Shown here: in pieces, positions 18,247 to 28,105 of the stretch
Layout of the letters: each line of letters opens with the position of its first letter
Numbering within the stretch: the first letter of the stretch is position 1
Assembly: GCF_000745475.1 (NCBI RefSeq)
Contig: NZ_JQJJ01000008.1
Span: 682,001 to 746,000, forward strand
Direction of reading: 5' to 3'
Length of the DNA: 64,000 bases
Source: Allobosea sp. UNC402CLCol
GTDB lineage: Bacteria > Pseudomonadota > Alphaproteobacteria > Rhizobiales > Beijerinckiaceae
Program-made: the position numbers and the translations under genes
Notes under the pieces: generated by a model
Database searches by the model: none
The model's input: only the letters and a program-made list of their open reading frames with translations
What the model was told of the DNA's origin: nothing

Positions 18247-19482
18247 TTACCGGGCCGACCTTACGATCTCTCCGACAAACCCCATCTGCTCATCCATGCC
18301 GGCCGGGCAGCCGGCCTCGATCCAGCCCCGCCGGGCTGCTTCCAGCAGCCGTCCGACACGAGGCCCGGGCGGGACGCCAAGCGCGACGACGTCCTTGCCC
18401 GTCGGCAGGAAGGGCGGCGTCCTGGCGAGCTCGGCGATGAGCTGCTGCACGTCATGTCCGGCCTCTTTCCCGGCCGAAGCGCTCAGCAGGACCAGTGCGG
18501 CGGCGACCGCATCGCTCCCCGTGCTTTGAGCGGCATGGCGCAGCGAGACGACGGGAGGCAGGCCCGGCTGCCCGCCGAGGCTTTCCAGCGCGGCGGCGAT
18601 TCGCTCGATCCGGTCGAACTCCTCGTTGGACAGCCTCAATCGCTCGCGCAGCCTTACGGCGTCCTCGCTCACCGCGACCGACAGCGCCGCCAGCCGGAAC
18701 GCCGGATGGACACCTTCGCCGCCATCCCCGGCCACAGCCGCGAAACGGGAGAGATGCGGCACCCCGCCGATCACCGGCATCAGCAGCCCGGCCCCCGCCA
18801 TCGCCTGCAAGGTGGCCGAGGCGCCCGGCGCGACCAGCAGCTTCATCAGCTCCGCCCGCACCCGCTCGCGCGACAGGCCCCCGAGCCCATCCCGCCCGGC
18901 GATGCAGGCCGCAATCCCCTCGGAATCGGGCCCCCCTGCGCCATAGCGCGCATGAAAGCGGAAGAAGCGCAGGATGCGCAGGTAGTCTTCGCGAATGCGG
19001 GTCGCGGCATCGCCGATGAAGCGTACGCGGCGCGCGGCGAGGTCGGCGAGGCCTCCGCAATAGTCATGGACCCGGCCGTCCCGGTCGAGCCCGAGCGCAT
19101 TGATGGTGAAGTCGCGTCGCGTCGCATCGGTGGTGAAGTCGCGGCCGAAGACGACCTTGGCCCGGCGTCCGTCGGTCTCGACATCCTGCCGCAGCGTCGT
19201 CACCTCGAAGCTCGCGCCGCCACCGACGAGCGTCACCGTGCCGTGCGCGATGCCGGTCGGCACGGCCTTGAAGCCCGCCGCCCGGCCGCGCCGGATCGTT
19301 TCCTTCGGCAGGGCGGTCGTGGCGAGATCGATATCGCTGATCGGCTCGCCGAGCAGCAGGTTGCGGATGGCACCGCCGACGATGCGGGTCTCCTCGCCCT
19401 CGCCGTTGAGCGCGGCGAGCAGGCGCACCAGAACCGGTCGCGCCAGGAAGGCCGCGATCCTGTCCTGTGCCGGAGCGTTCAT
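18247..19482 (-). CDS. CCA tRNA nucleotidyltransferase/poly(A) polymerase family protein
   Basis: The 411-residue protein is a class II nucleotidyltransferase. The signature GGAIRN followed by SDIDLAT (about 36-51) supplies the metal-binding Asp pair. RRDFTINAL and RILRFFRFHARYG are the RNA/NTP recognition segments. It adds or repairs the tRNA 3' CCA end. The start overlaps the DUF6111 stop (ATGA). The gene order Nudix-DUF6111-CCA transferase recurs in alphaproteobacteria. Confidence 0.93.
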   Translation of the reverse strand: MNAPAQDRIAAFLARPVLVRLLAALNGEGEETRIVGGAIRNLLLGEPISDIDLATTALPKETIRRGRAAGFKAVPTGIAHGTVTLVGGGASFEVTTLRQDVETDGRRAKVVFGRDFTTDATRRDFTINALGLDRDGRVHDYCGGLADLAARRVRFIGDAATRIREDYLRILRFFRFHARYGAGGPDSEGIAACIAGRDGLGGLSRERVRAELMKLLVAPGASATLQAMAGAGLLMPVIGGVPHLSRFAAVAGDGGEGVHPAFRLAALSVAVSEDAVRLRERLRLSNEEFDRIERIAAALESLGGQPGLPPVVSLRHAAQSTGSDAVAAALVLLSASAGKEAGHDVQQLIAELARTPPFLPTGKDVVALGVPPGPRVGRLLEAARRGWIEAGCPAGMDEQMGFVGEIVRSAR

Positions 19483-19736
19483 CGGAACCGGCCGGGCACG
19501 AGCACGCCGTTCTCCATATGCGGCGGCTCGTAGGCGCCCTGGCTGCGCTTCGTCATGAAGCCCTCGACGGCGAGGATGCCGATCACCAGCGCGAGCCCGA
19601 CGACCGCCAGCCAGAAGGCATGGCGACTCCAGTGCTCGACATCGAAGGGGTTGCGCCGCCGGACGACGAGATAGCCCGCGAAGATGCAGAAGGGCAGGAC
19701 GAAGAGCAGAACCTCTTCGATGATCGCGCGCAGCAT
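19479..19736 (-). CDS. DUF6111 family small membrane protein
   Basis: The 85-residue protein has two membrane helices (about 5-22 and 41-59) with a basic RRRNPF loop between them and a conserved PPHMENGVLVPGRF tail. The function is unknown. It overlaps the CCA transferase start by four bases and follows the Nudix gene by 11 bp, so it is co-translated with both. The tail motif is the family hallmark as I recall it. Confidence 0.8.
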   Translation of the reverse strand: MLRAIIEEVLLFVLPFCIFAGYLVVRRRNPFDVEHWSRHAFWLAVVGLALVIGILAVEGFMTKRSQGAYEPPHMENGVLVPGRFR

Positions 19737-19747
19737 TCTCTCGTCCT

Positions 19748-20401
19748 TCAGCCCGCCAGCCGCTCGTAAAGGTTACGAATGATGCCGGCGGTCGCGCCCC
19801 AGATATAGCGATCCCCGAAAGACATCGCATAGTAGGTGCGCATATGGCCCTGCCACTCGCGCCCCTCGCGCTTGTGGTTGGCGGGGTCGAGCAGGAAGGA
19901 GAGCGGGGTCTCGAAGGCCTCGTCGACCTCGTTGTGGTTGATCGTCAGCGAGAACGGTGGCTCGACCAGCGCGACCACCGGCACGATGCGGTAGCCGGTT
20001 CCGGTCAGATAGGCGTCGAGGAAGCCGAGCGTGCGGACATGCTCGCGGGCAAGCCCGATCTCCTCCTCCGTCTCGCGCAGCGCGGTCACGACTGGCGAGC
20101 CGTCGACGGCATCGACCCGTCCGCCCGGAAAGGCGACCTGCGCCGAATGGTTGCGCAAAGCCGCCGATCGCTGGGTGAGCAGCACGGTCGGCCCCGCCGC
20201 GCGCGCCACCACGCCGATCAGCACGGCGGCGGGAACCGCCCGCTCCTCGTCGGGAATGGGCACGGGCTGCGGCTGATTCTCATGGTCGCCGCGCGGCCGG
20301 GCGATCACATCGCCGAGCAGAGGCGGCTCGGGCCGCAGGCGCTCCCGCGCCAACGCCGCGAAGACCTCGGCGCTGAGATTGAGGGCTTTCCCTGATGTCA
20401 T
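19748..20401 (-). CDS. CoA pyrophosphatase, Nudix hydrolase
   Basis: The 217-residue protein has a Nudix box at about residues 91-115, from FPGGRVD to RETEEEIGL. The first Glu position holds Asp, as is common in CoA-directed Nudix enzymes. The preceding VLLTQRSAALRNHSAQVAFPGG matches the NuCoA motif. It hydrolyses CoA or acyl-CoA to phosphopantetheine and 3',5'-ADP. The ATG at 20401 overlaps the DUF1285 stop (ATGA). Confidence 0.9.
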   Translation of the reverse strand: MTSGKALNLSAEVFAALARERLRPEPPLLGDVIARPRGDHENQPQPVPIPDEERAVPAAVLIGVVARAAGPTVLLTQRSAALRNHSAQVAFPGGRVDAVDGSPVVTALRETEEEIGLAREHVRTLGFLDAYLTGTGYRIVPVVALVEPPFSLTINHNEVDEAFETPLSFLLDPANHKREGREWQGHMRTYYAMSFGDRYIWGATAGIIRNLYERLAG

Positions 20402-20997
20402 GAGATATCGAGGCCCTCGATCTCGCTTGCCGGCAGAGCCGGATAGAAATGCCCCGCGGCCGCGATGCCGAACATTGCCTCGCCCGCGACCTCCCGCACC
20501 TCGCCGAGTGCCAGAAGGTCATAGGTCAAGGCCCGCGTCAGCCGGGCCCAGAGCCCACGCCGGACATGCACATAGGGCTTCAGCCCGTCCTTGGCAGCCC
20601 GCTCGAAGCGCAGGCCATGCTCCGGCCCGACGCTGAGCAGGTCGTCGACCTGCGTCCTGAAGGCCAGGGTGCGCCCGTCGCCCTCACCGTCGACCTGCAT
20701 CTCCACGGCCTGGAAAGGCGCATCGTCGACCCGGATGCGGATTTTTTCGACCGGGGTCACGAGAAAGTGCTCGTCGCCCTCGCGCTTGAGAACCGAGGAG
20801 AACAGCTTCACCAGCGCCGGCCGGCCGATCGGCGTACCCAGATAGAACCAGGTGCCGTCGGCGGCGATGCGCATGTCGAGATCGCCGCAAAAGGGCGGGT
20901 TCCAGCGCTCGACAGGCGGCAAGCCGCGCGGTTTGCCGGGCGTTCCGCTCCCGAGCGCCGCCATCAGCCTTTCCATCGCATTGCCCGGCGCCGTCAT
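20398..20997 (-). CDS. DUF1285 domain-containing protein
   Basis: The 199-residue soluble protein contains the family motif WNPPFCGDLDMRIAADGTWF (about 32-51), followed by a beta-rich domain with VKLFSSVLKREGD and YFLVTPVEKIRI-like strands. Its function is unestablished. It is first in the DUF1285-Nudix-DUF6111-CCA transferase operon and divergent from moxR. I chose the ATG at 20997 because GGCGGGG precedes it; the ATG at 21027 lacks a ribosome site. Confidence 0.8.
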   Translation of the reverse strand: MTAPGNAMERLMAALGSGTPGKPRGLPPVERWNPPFCGDLDMRIAADGTWFYLGTPIGRPALVKLFSSVLKREGDEHFLVTPVEKIRIRVDDAPFQAVEMQVDGEGDGRTLAFRTQVDDLLSVGPEHGLRFERAAKDGLKPYVHVRRGLWARLTRALTYDLLALGEVREVAGEAMFGIAAAGHFYPALPASEIEGLDIS

Positions 20998-21216
20998 CGA
21001 AAGCCCCGCCGTTTTCGTCCGCGGCATATTGGTTGCATCGTGTTTCCGCCTTGAACTCCACATAATCGTGAAGCCGAGTTTATGTGTACCGCCGCAATCG
21101 GCGCTTGAGACTGCAAAACGGCCCGTCCACATTCAACGGTGGAACATGCCGTCGGGTTCGCGTCCTGCGATGTGCGTCCCGAAAGCAGCAAGGATGCAAG
21201 GGTGAAGGAGATCGAC

Positions 21217-22239
21217 ATGGCGGCGCAAGCCCGGGCAAACGAGAGCACTTCGCCGATCGACCTCGATACGGGCATCGTCGAGGCGGCCGAGGCCGCGCTC
21301 AGTGCCATCGGCTCGGCCCGCAAGGAGATCGGCCAGGTCATCTTCGGCCAGCAGAAGGTGGTCGATCTCTCGCTCATCACGCTGCTGGCCGGCGGCCACG
21401 GCCTACTTGTCGGCGTGCCCGGCCTCGCCAAGACCAAGCTCGTCGAGGCGATGGGCACGGTGCTCGGCCTCTCGGCCCGGCGCGTGCAGTTCACGCCCGA
21501 CCTGATGCCGTCCGACATCCTCGGCTCGGAGGTTCTCGACGAGTCGAGCGACGGCAAGCGCCATTTCCGCTTCATCAAGGGCCCGGTCTTCGCCCAGCTC
21601 CTGATGGCGGACGAAATCAACCGCGCGAGCCCGCGCACCCAGTCGGCCCTGCTGCAGGCGATGCAGGAGCACCACGTCACCGTCGCCGGCGAGCGCTACG
21701 ACCTGCCCGCCCCCTTCCACGTCCTCGCCACCCAGAACCCGATCGAGCAGGAAGGCACCTATCCGCTGCCGGAAGCCCAGCTCGACCGCTTCCTGCTCGA
21801 GATCGATGTCGGCTATCCCGACCGCGAGGCCGAGCGGCGCATCCTGCTGGAGACCACCGGCGCCACCGAATACAAGCCTTCGCAGGCGATGACGGCCGAG
21901 ACTCTGATGTCGATCCAGCGGCTCGTCCGCCGTCTGCCGGTCGGCGATGCCGTGGTCGATGCCATCCTCGACCTCGTCCGTTCCGCGCGTCCCGGCGAGG
22001 GCGACGCGGCCATCACCGACAAGCTCGCCTGGGGCCCCGGCCCGCGCGCCAGCCAGTCGCTGACGCTGGCCGCCCGCGCCCGCGCGCTCGTCGAGGGCCG
22101 GCTCGCCCCCTCGGTCGACGACGTCGTCGCGCTCGCCGCCCCCGTCCTCAAGCATCGTGTCGCGCTGACCTTCGCCGCGCGCGCCGATGGCGAGACCGTC
22201 GAGGGCGTGATCGGCCGCTTGGTGGAACGGCTGGGATAG
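21217..22239 (+). CDS. MoxR family AAA+ ATPase
   Basis: The 340-residue protein has Walker A GVPGLAKTKLVEAM (about 68-81), Walker B LLMADEINRA, and sensor ATQNPIEQEGTYPLPEAQLD. MoxR ATPases act as chaperones for maturation of complexes, often with VWA-type partners. I chose the ATG at 21217 because AAGGAG lies 7 bp upstream. It leads an operon with DUF58, DUF4159 and a further membrane protein, the usual MoxR/Bat-like set. Confidence 0.93.
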   Translation: MAAQARANESTSPIDLDTGIVEAAEAALSAIGSARKEIGQVIFGQQKVVDLSLITLLAGGHGLLVGVPGLAKTKLVEAMGTVLGLSARRVQFTPDLMPSDILGSEVLDESSDGKRHFRFIKGPVFAQLLMADEINRASPRTQSALLQAMQEHHVTVAGERYDLPAPFHVLATQNPIEQEGTYPLPEAQLDRFLLEIDVGYPDREAERRILLETTGATEYKPSQAMTAETLMSIQRLVRRLPVGDAVVDAILDLVRSARPGEGDAAITDKLAWGPGPRASQSLTLAARARALVEGRLAPSVDDVVALAAPVLKHRVALTFAARADGETVEGVIGRLVERLG

Positions 22240-22243
22240 GCTG

Positions 22244-23161
22244 ATGCTGCGCACGCGTGTCCTGAGTCAGACCGAGCGACAGCCGGCGAGGCCCGTCCTC
22301 ACCGCTTCGCTCGACCTTGCCGCGCGCCTGCCCCGCCTCATCCTCGAAGCCCGCCGCGTCTCGGCCAGTGTCCATGGCATTCACGGCCGCCGCCGAGCCG
22401 GGCCGGGCGAAACCTTCTGGCAATACCGGCCGCTGGTCGCCGGCGAATCCGCTTCGCGCATCGACTGGCGCCGCTCGGCACGTGACGGCCACCTTTTCGT
22501 GCGCGAGCGGGAATGGGAAGCCTCCCACACCGTCTGGCTCTGGATCGACCGCTCGGCTTCGATGGGCTTCGCCTCCTCGCTCGCCCTCACCTCCAAGATC
22601 GACCGCGCCCTCGTCTCCGGCTTCGCCCTGGCCGAGACGCTGGTCGAAGGCGGCGAGCGCATCGGCCATCTCGGGCTGACCCGGCCGCTCGCCTCGCGCA
22701 ACATCATCGAATTGCTCGCCCAGGCCATCGTCGCCGACCGCAAGAACGCGGAGGACGATCTGCCTCCAGCGATGCCGCTGCCGAGGCTCGCCGATGCGAT
22801 CATCATCACCGATGGGCTCTCGCCCTCCGCCTCGCTGGCGCAGCGCATCGGCACCCTGTCGTCGAGCGGCGCGCGCGGCCATGTCCTGCTGATCGCCGAT
22901 CCGATCGAGGAGACCTTTCCCTTCACCGGCCAGGCCGAGCTTTTCGACCTCGAGGACGGGCTGACCCTGCGCGTCGGCGATGCCGGTTCCTGGGGCGAGG
23001 AATATCGCCAGCGGCTCGCCGCCCATCGTGAGGCGATCAAGGAGGCCTGCCGCAAGGCCGGCTGGACCCTGACGCTCCACCGCACCGACCGGCCGGCGAG
23101 CGAAGGCGTGCTGCGCGTCGCCAGCCTCATTGCCGCCGCGCGCGGCGCTTCCGGCTTCTAG
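22244..23161 (+). CDS. DUF58 domain-containing protein
   Basis: The 305-residue protein shows the DUF58 core YRPLVAGESASRIDWRRSAR (about 66-85) and a downstream VWA-like segment (TVWLWIDRSASMGF, with a metal-site-like DxSxS pattern). It starts 4 bp after moxR. DUF58 proteins are regular partners of MoxR ATPases, possibly as their substrates or adaptors. No membrane helix is evident, unlike many relatives. Confidence 0.88.
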   Translation: MLRTRVLSQTERQPARPVLTASLDLAARLPRLILEARRVSASVHGIHGRRRAGPGETFWQYRPLVAGESASRIDWRRSARDGHLFVREREWEASHTVWLWIDRSASMGFASSLALTSKIDRALVSGFALAETLVEGGERIGHLGLTRPLASRNIIELLAQAIVADRKNAEDDLPPAMPLPRLADAIIITDGLSPSASLAQRIGTLSSSGARGHVLLIADPIEETFPFTGQAELFDLEDGLTLRVGDAGSWGEEYRQRLAAHREAIKEACRKAGWTLTLHRTDRPASEGVLRVASLIAAARGASGF

Positions 23162-23174
23162 GGAGGGACGCGAG

Positions 23175-26012
23175 ATGTTCGGCGCCCTTCCCCTGACCTT
23201 CTCCGCACCGCTGGCGCTGGCGGCGCTCGCCTTGCTGCCGGCGCTCTGGCTGCTGCTGCGGGTGACGCCGCCGCGCCCGCGCCGCATCGACTTCCCGCCG
23301 CTCAAGATCATGGCCGACCTCGTCCCGAGGCGGGAGACGCCGGCGCATACGCCCTGGTGGCTGCTCGCCTTGCGGATGGCCGTGGCCGCGCTCGCCATCC
23401 TCGCGGTTGCCGGCCCGGTCTGGAATCCGCCCCGCGATGCCGGGCCGGCGCGCGGCCCGGTGCTGCTCCTCGTCGATAACGGCTTCGCTGCCGCGCCCGA
23501 CTGGGCGGAGCGCATCGCCGTCGCCGAATCCCGCATCGCCGCCGCGACCCGCGAAGGCCGCACCGTCGCCGTGGTGGGCCTGGCCGAGAACCCGGCGGAA
23601 ATCTCGCTGCTCGATCCACGCACCGCTCTCGAGCGCCTGCGGGCCATGACGCTCGAACCGCATGCGCCAGACCGCGCCGCCCACCTGCCCCGCATCGAGA
23701 ACGTCCTGCGCAATGCGCCGGAGGCCGAGATCGTCTGGGTGTCGGACGGGCTCGCGATCGGTGACCCCGGCCCCTTCCTGTCCCGGCTGAAGCAGGTTGC
23801 CGGCAACCGTCGCCTCGCCATCCATGCCGGCCCGGCGATCCAGCTCGCTCTGGCGGCTCCCGAGAACCAGGCTGGAGCTCTCACGGTGAAGGTGCTGCGC
23901 CCGAACGCCGCCGCTCCCGCCACCGGCACAGTCCGCGCGCTCGACCTGAAAGGCTTGTCGCTCGGTGACGCCCCCTTCGTCTTCGAGGGCTCGGCGCTGG
24001 AAACCACCGCGCGCCTGACCCTGCCGATCGAGGTGCGCAACGCCGTCTCGCGTCTGGAGCTCGCCGGCATCCGCAGCGCCGGAGCCGTCGCCCTGCTCGA
24101 CGAGAGCTCGAAGCGCCGCCGCGTCGGCATCGTCTCGGGCACCACGGCCGACACCGCCCAGCCGCTGCTCTCCCCGACCTATTACGTCTCGCGCGCGCTC
24201 CAGCCCTTCGCCGAGATCCGCGAGCCGCGCCAGGGCTCGAACGACCCGATCGGCGAATTGCTGGCGCAGAACCTCTCCGTGCTGGTGCTCGCCGATATCG
24301 GCGCGCTCGACCGCGAGACGACCGCGAAGATCGGCGATTTCGTGCAGCGCGGCGGGGTGCTGCTGCGCTTCGCCGGCCCGCGCCTGGCGGCCAGCTCCGA
24401 CGAGTTGACCCCGGTCAAGCTGCGTCGTGGCGGGCGCACGCTCGGCGGCGGCCTCTCCTGGGACACGCCGCGCAAGCTCGCCGCCTTCACCCGCGAGAGC
24501 CCCTTCTTCGGCCTGACCATCGGCGCCGAGCTCCGCGTCAATCGGCAGATCCTGGCCGAGCCCGAGCCGAACCTCTCCCGCAAGACCTGGGCGGCGCTAG
24601 AGGATGGCACGCCGGTCGTCACCGGCGAGCACCGTGGCGACGGGCTCATCGCGATGTTCCATGTCACCGCCGACACCACCTGGTCGAACCTGCCGCTCTC
24701 CGGCCTCTTCGTCGAAATGCTGCGCAAGGTCGTCAATCTCGCCGGCGCCGGAACGACCGCCGACACGCAGGGCGAGGAAGTCCGGGCCGAGACGCTGTCG
24801 CCGACCCGCGTACTCGACGGTCTCGGCCAGTTCCGCAGCCCGCCGGCGACGAGCCAGCCCGTCGCCCGCAACTTCGCCGGGCGCGCGACGCTGCTGCATC
24901 CGCCCGGCCTCTACGGCCCCACGGAAGGCTCCTTCGCCGTGAATGCGCTTGCCCCGAACGACAGGATCGCCGCGCTCGACCTTGCCAGCCTCGGCGCTCC
25001 CATCCTGCCGATCGACGAGCCGATCGCGCGCGACATCCGCCCGCCGCTGCTCGTCCTCGCCTTGCTGCTGCTGGTCGCCGACACGCTCGCGACGCTCTGG
25101 CTCGGCGGCCGTCTCGGCTTCGGTCGTGCCCGGCGCACCGCCGCGCCGGCCGTAATCCTGCTCACGCTCGCCCTGGCCGGCGCCTTCCTTCCCGATCGCG
25201 CTGAAGCTCAGCCCGCCCCGGCGCAAACGCCATCCGCCGCACAGCAAGCCGCCCTTCCGCCAATCCCGCGCGAGCTCCTCGCCAATGGCGCGATGACGCG
25301 GCTCGCCTATGTCGTCACCGGCGACAGGGCGGTGGACGACATCTCGAAAGCCGGGCTGACGGGTCTGAACACCGTGCTCGGCGCCCGCACCGCGCTCGAA
25401 CCGGGCGACCCCGTAGGTGTCAATGTCGAGCGTGACGAGCTCGCCTTCTTCCCCGTGCTCTACTGGCCGATCGTCGCCGGCCGCCCGATCCCCTCGGCCG
25501 AGACGCTGCGCAAGCTCGAAGCCTATATGAAGGGCGGCGGCCTCGTGATCTTCGACACGCGCGACGCCATGAGCGCCCGGCCCGGCGGCGGCACGACGCC
25601 CGAGGGCGACCAGCTCAAGCGCATGCTGCAGACGCTCGATATTCCCGAGCTCGAGCCCCTGCCCGCCGACCACGTCCTGACCAAGACCTTCTACATCCTG
25701 AACGGGCTCGTCGGCCGCTACGACACCGGCACCACCTGGGTCGAGACCCTGCCGCCCGCCGATGACGAAGGCCGCCGCCCGGCGCGCGCCGGAGACAACG
25801 TCTCGCCCATCGTCATCACCTCGAACGATCTCGCCGCCGCCTGGGCAATCGACCGGCGCGGTGAGGGGCTGGTTCCGCTCTCGGGCTCCGATCCGCGCCA
25901 GCGCGAGCTCGCCCTGCGCGCCGGCATCAATCTCGTGATGTATGCGCTGACCGGCAACTACAAGGCCGACCAGGTCCATGTCCCGGCTCTGCTCGAGAGG
26001 CTGGGGCAATAG
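23175..26012 (+). CDS. DUF4159 domain-containing membrane protein (BatA-like N-terminus)
   Basis: The 945-residue protein has two N-terminal membrane helices (about 8-28 and 58-78) framing a BatA-type segment. A large periplasmic VWA/GATase-like region follows, then a central helix pair near 615-680 and a C-terminal DUF4159 domain (about 700-940, with GGGLVIFDTRDAM). It starts behind GGGAGGGA, 13 bp after the DUF58 gene. DUF4159 resembles the ThuA/class I glutamine amidotransferase fold. It probably forms a membrane complex with the next gene. Confidence 0.85.
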   Translation: MFGALPLTFSAPLALAALALLPALWLLLRVTPPRPRRIDFPPLKIMADLVPRRETPAHTPWWLLALRMAVAALAILAVAGPVWNPPRDAGPARGPVLLLVDNGFAAAPDWAERIAVAESRIAAATREGRTVAVVGLAENPAEISLLDPRTALERLRAMTLEPHAPDRAAHLPRIENVLRNAPEAEIVWVSDGLAIGDPGPFLSRLKQVAGNRRLAIHAGPAIQLALAAPENQAGALTVKVLRPNAAAPATGTVRALDLKGLSLGDAPFVFEGSALETTARLTLPIEVRNAVSRLELAGIRSAGAVALLDESSKRRRVGIVSGTTADTAQPLLSPTYYVSRALQPFAEIREPRQGSNDPIGELLAQNLSVLVLADIGALDRETTAKIGDFVQRGGVLLRFAGPRLAASSDELTPVKLRRGGRTLGGGLSWDTPRKLAAFTRESPFFGLTIGAELRVNRQILAEPEPNLSRKTWAALEDGTPVVTGEHRGDGLIAMFHVTADTTWSNLPLSGLFVEMLRKVVNLAGAGTTADTQGEEVRAETLSPTRVLDGLGQFRSPPATSQPVARNFAGRATLLHPPGLYGPTEGSFAVNALAPNDRIAALDLASLGAPILPIDEPIARDIRPPLLVLALLLLVADTLATLWLGGRLGFGRARRTAAPAVILLTLALAGAFLPDRAEAQPAPAQTPSAAQQAALPPIPRELLANGAMTRLAYVVTGDRAVDDISKAGLTGLNTVLGARTALEPGDPVGVNVERDELAFFPVLYWPIVAGRPIPSAETLRKLEAYMKGGGLVIFDTRDAMSARPGGGTTPEGDQLKRMLQTLDIPELEPLPADHVLTKTFYILNGLVGRYDTGTTWVETLPPADDEGRRPARAGDNVSPIVITSNDLAAAWAIDRRGEGLVPLSGSDPRQRELALRAGINLVMYALTGNYKADQVHVPALLERLGQ

Positions 26013-26014
26013 CC

Positions 26015-28105
26015 ATGTGGAGCTTCTCCTTCGCCCCGCTGATCCCGCTGCCGCTTTTGATCGGCCTCGCCGTGCTGGCGGCCGTCGCCGCAGGCGCGGC
26101 CATCGCGCTGGCCGGCCGCAGCGCCATCCTGCGCGCGCTCGCGCTGGCGGTGCTGGCCATCGCGCTCGCCGACCCCTCCCTCGTCTTCGAGGACCGCGAG
26201 CCGGTGAAGGACGTCGTCTCGGTCGTGGTCGACCGCTCGGCCTCGAACCGCCTCGCCGACCGCACGGCCCAGACCGACGCCGCCCTGGCCGATGTCGAAC
26301 GGCAATTGCGCGGCATCCCCAATGTCGAGACCCGCATCGTCGACGTCCGCGACGCGCAGGGCACGAGCGACGGCACCCGCCTGTTCGAGGCGTTGACCAA
26401 CAGCCTCGCCGATGTGCCTTCCGAACGCGTCGCCGGCGCCATCGCGATCACCGACGGCCTCGCCCATGACGCGCCGCCCAATGCCGAGGTGCTCGGCCTG
26501 CGTGCGCCGCTGCATGTCCTGACCACCGGCCGCAACGCCGAGATCGACCGGCGCATCGTGCTGGTCGATTCGCCGCGCTTCGGCATCGTCGGCAAGGACC
26601 AGATCATCCGGCTGCGCGTCGTCGACAAGGGCGGCCCCGGCCGCGCCGGGCTGACCATCCGTCGCGACGGCGAGATCGTCGCCCGCCGCGAGGTCGCGAC
26701 CGGGCAGGTCGTGCAGGTGCCGGTGCGCATCGACCGCGGCGGGCCGAACGTCGTCGAGATCGAGGCCTCCCCGCTCGACAACGAACTGACGCTCGCCAAC
26801 AACCGCGCGGTTATTACAATTGAAGGAGTCAGGGACAAACTGCGCGTGCTGCTGGTCTCGGGCGAGCCGCATCCGGGCGAGCGCACATGGCGCAACCTGC
26901 TCAAGGCCGACGCCAATGTCGACCTCGTCCATTTCACCATCCTGCGTCCGCCGGAGAAGCAGGACGGTACGCCGATCAACGAATTGTCGCTGATCGCCTT
27001 TCCGACGCGCGAGCTGTTCCAGGTCAAGATCAAGGAATTCGACCTGATCATCTTCGACCGCTACGCCAACCAGTCGATCCTGCCGCTGGTCTATTTCGAC
27101 AACATCGTCCGCTATGTCCGCGAAGGCGGGGCATTGCTCGTCGCCGCCGGCCCCGAATATGCCGGCGGCCAGACGCTCGCGCGCACGCCGCTCGGCCAGA
27201 TCCTGCCGGCCGTGCCGGATGGCAGCGTCATCGACGAGGCCTATCGCGCCCGCGTCAGCGACCTCGGCAAGCGCCACCCCGTCACCCGCGACCTGCCGGG
27301 CTCTGAGGTCGATCCGCCGCGTTGGGGCGAGTGGCTGCGCATGGTCGGCGCGCAGGCGCGAGCCGGTGCCGCCCCGGTGATGACCGGCCCCGGCGACCGC
27401 CCGCTCCTGATGCTCTCACGCGAGCAGAAGGGCCGTGTCGCGCTCTTCCTCTCCGACCATGAATGGCTCTGGGCCCGCGGCTTCCGCAATGGCGGCCCCT
27501 ATCTCGACCTGCTCAGGCGCCTCAGCCACTGGCTGATGAAGGAGCCGGAGCTGGAGGAGGAGGCGCTGCGCGCCACCGCCCGCAACGGCATCGTCGAGGT
27601 CGAGCGCCAGACGCTGGGCGACAATCCCTCCCCCGTCACCATCACCGGCCCCGACGGTGGGTCGCGGCAGGTCGCGCTCGAAGCCGGACAACCCGGTCTC
27701 TTCACCGCCCGTATCCCGACGGACCAGCAGGGTCTTTATCGCCTCACCGCCGACAACCTCACCGCCTTCGCCAGCGTCGGGCCGGAGAATCCGCGCGAGC
27801 TGATGGATGTGGTCAGCGATCCCAACGCGCTGCAGGCGCTGGCCCAGTCGACCGGCGGCTCCTCGCGCCGCATCGGCCATGAAGGCGATTCCGGCGTCAA
27901 CGTTCCGCGCATCGTCCCGGTACGCTCCGGCAGCCAGTTCGCCGGCGCCGACTGGATCGGCCTCAGGATCAGCGATTCCGGCATCGTCCGCGGCGTCCAG
28001 ATCTCGCCGCTCTTCGTCGGCCTGATCGGGCTCGCGATCCTGTTCGGCGCGCTCGTCGCCGGCTGGCTCGGCGAGAGCGGAAGGCGCTTCAGGCGCGAGG
28101 CGTAG
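26015..28105 (+). CDS. Membrane protein with glutamine amidotransferase-like domain, MoxR operon
   Basis: The 696-residue protein has two N-terminal helices (about 5-55) and a VWA-like domain (VVSVVVDRSASNRL). A central GATase1-like domain contains FDLIIFDRYANQ and GGALLVAAGPEYAGG. One helix sits near the C-terminus (about 660-685). It starts 2 bp after the DUF4159 gene, so the two are certainly coupled. Relatives in MoxR clusters are annotated only as membrane proteins. No catalytic Cys is evident in the amidotransferase-like part, so it is probably structural. Confidence 0.8.
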   Translation: MWSFSFAPLIPLPLLIGLAVLAAVAAGAAIALAGRSAILRALALAVLAIALADPSLVFEDREPVKDVVSVVVDRSASNRLADRTAQTDAALADVERQLRGIPNVETRIVDVRDAQGTSDGTRLFEALTNSLADVPSERVAGAIAITDGLAHDAPPNAEVLGLRAPLHVLTTGRNAEIDRRIVLVDSPRFGIVGKDQIIRLRVVDKGGPGRAGLTIRRDGEIVARREVATGQVVQVPVRIDRGGPNVVEIEASPLDNELTLANNRAVITIEGVRDKLRVLLVSGEPHPGERTWRNLLKADANVDLVHFTILRPPEKQDGTPINELSLIAFPTRELFQVKIKEFDLIIFDRYANQSILPLVYFDNIVRYVREGGALLVAAGPEYAGGQTLARTPLGQILPAVPDGSVIDEAYRARVSDLGKRHPVTRDLPGSEVDPPRWGEWLRMVGAQARAGAAPVMTGPGDRPLLMLSREQKGRVALFLSDHEWLWARGFRNGGPYLDLLRRLSHWLMKEPELEEEALRATARNGIVEVERQTLGDNPSPVTITGPDGGSRQVALEAGQPGLFTARIPTDQQGLYRLTADNLTAFASVGPENPRELMDVVSDPNALQALAQSTGGSSRRIGHEGDSGVNVPRIVPVRSGSQFAGADWIGLRISDSGIVRGVQISPLFVGLIGLAILFGALVAGWLGESGRRFRREA

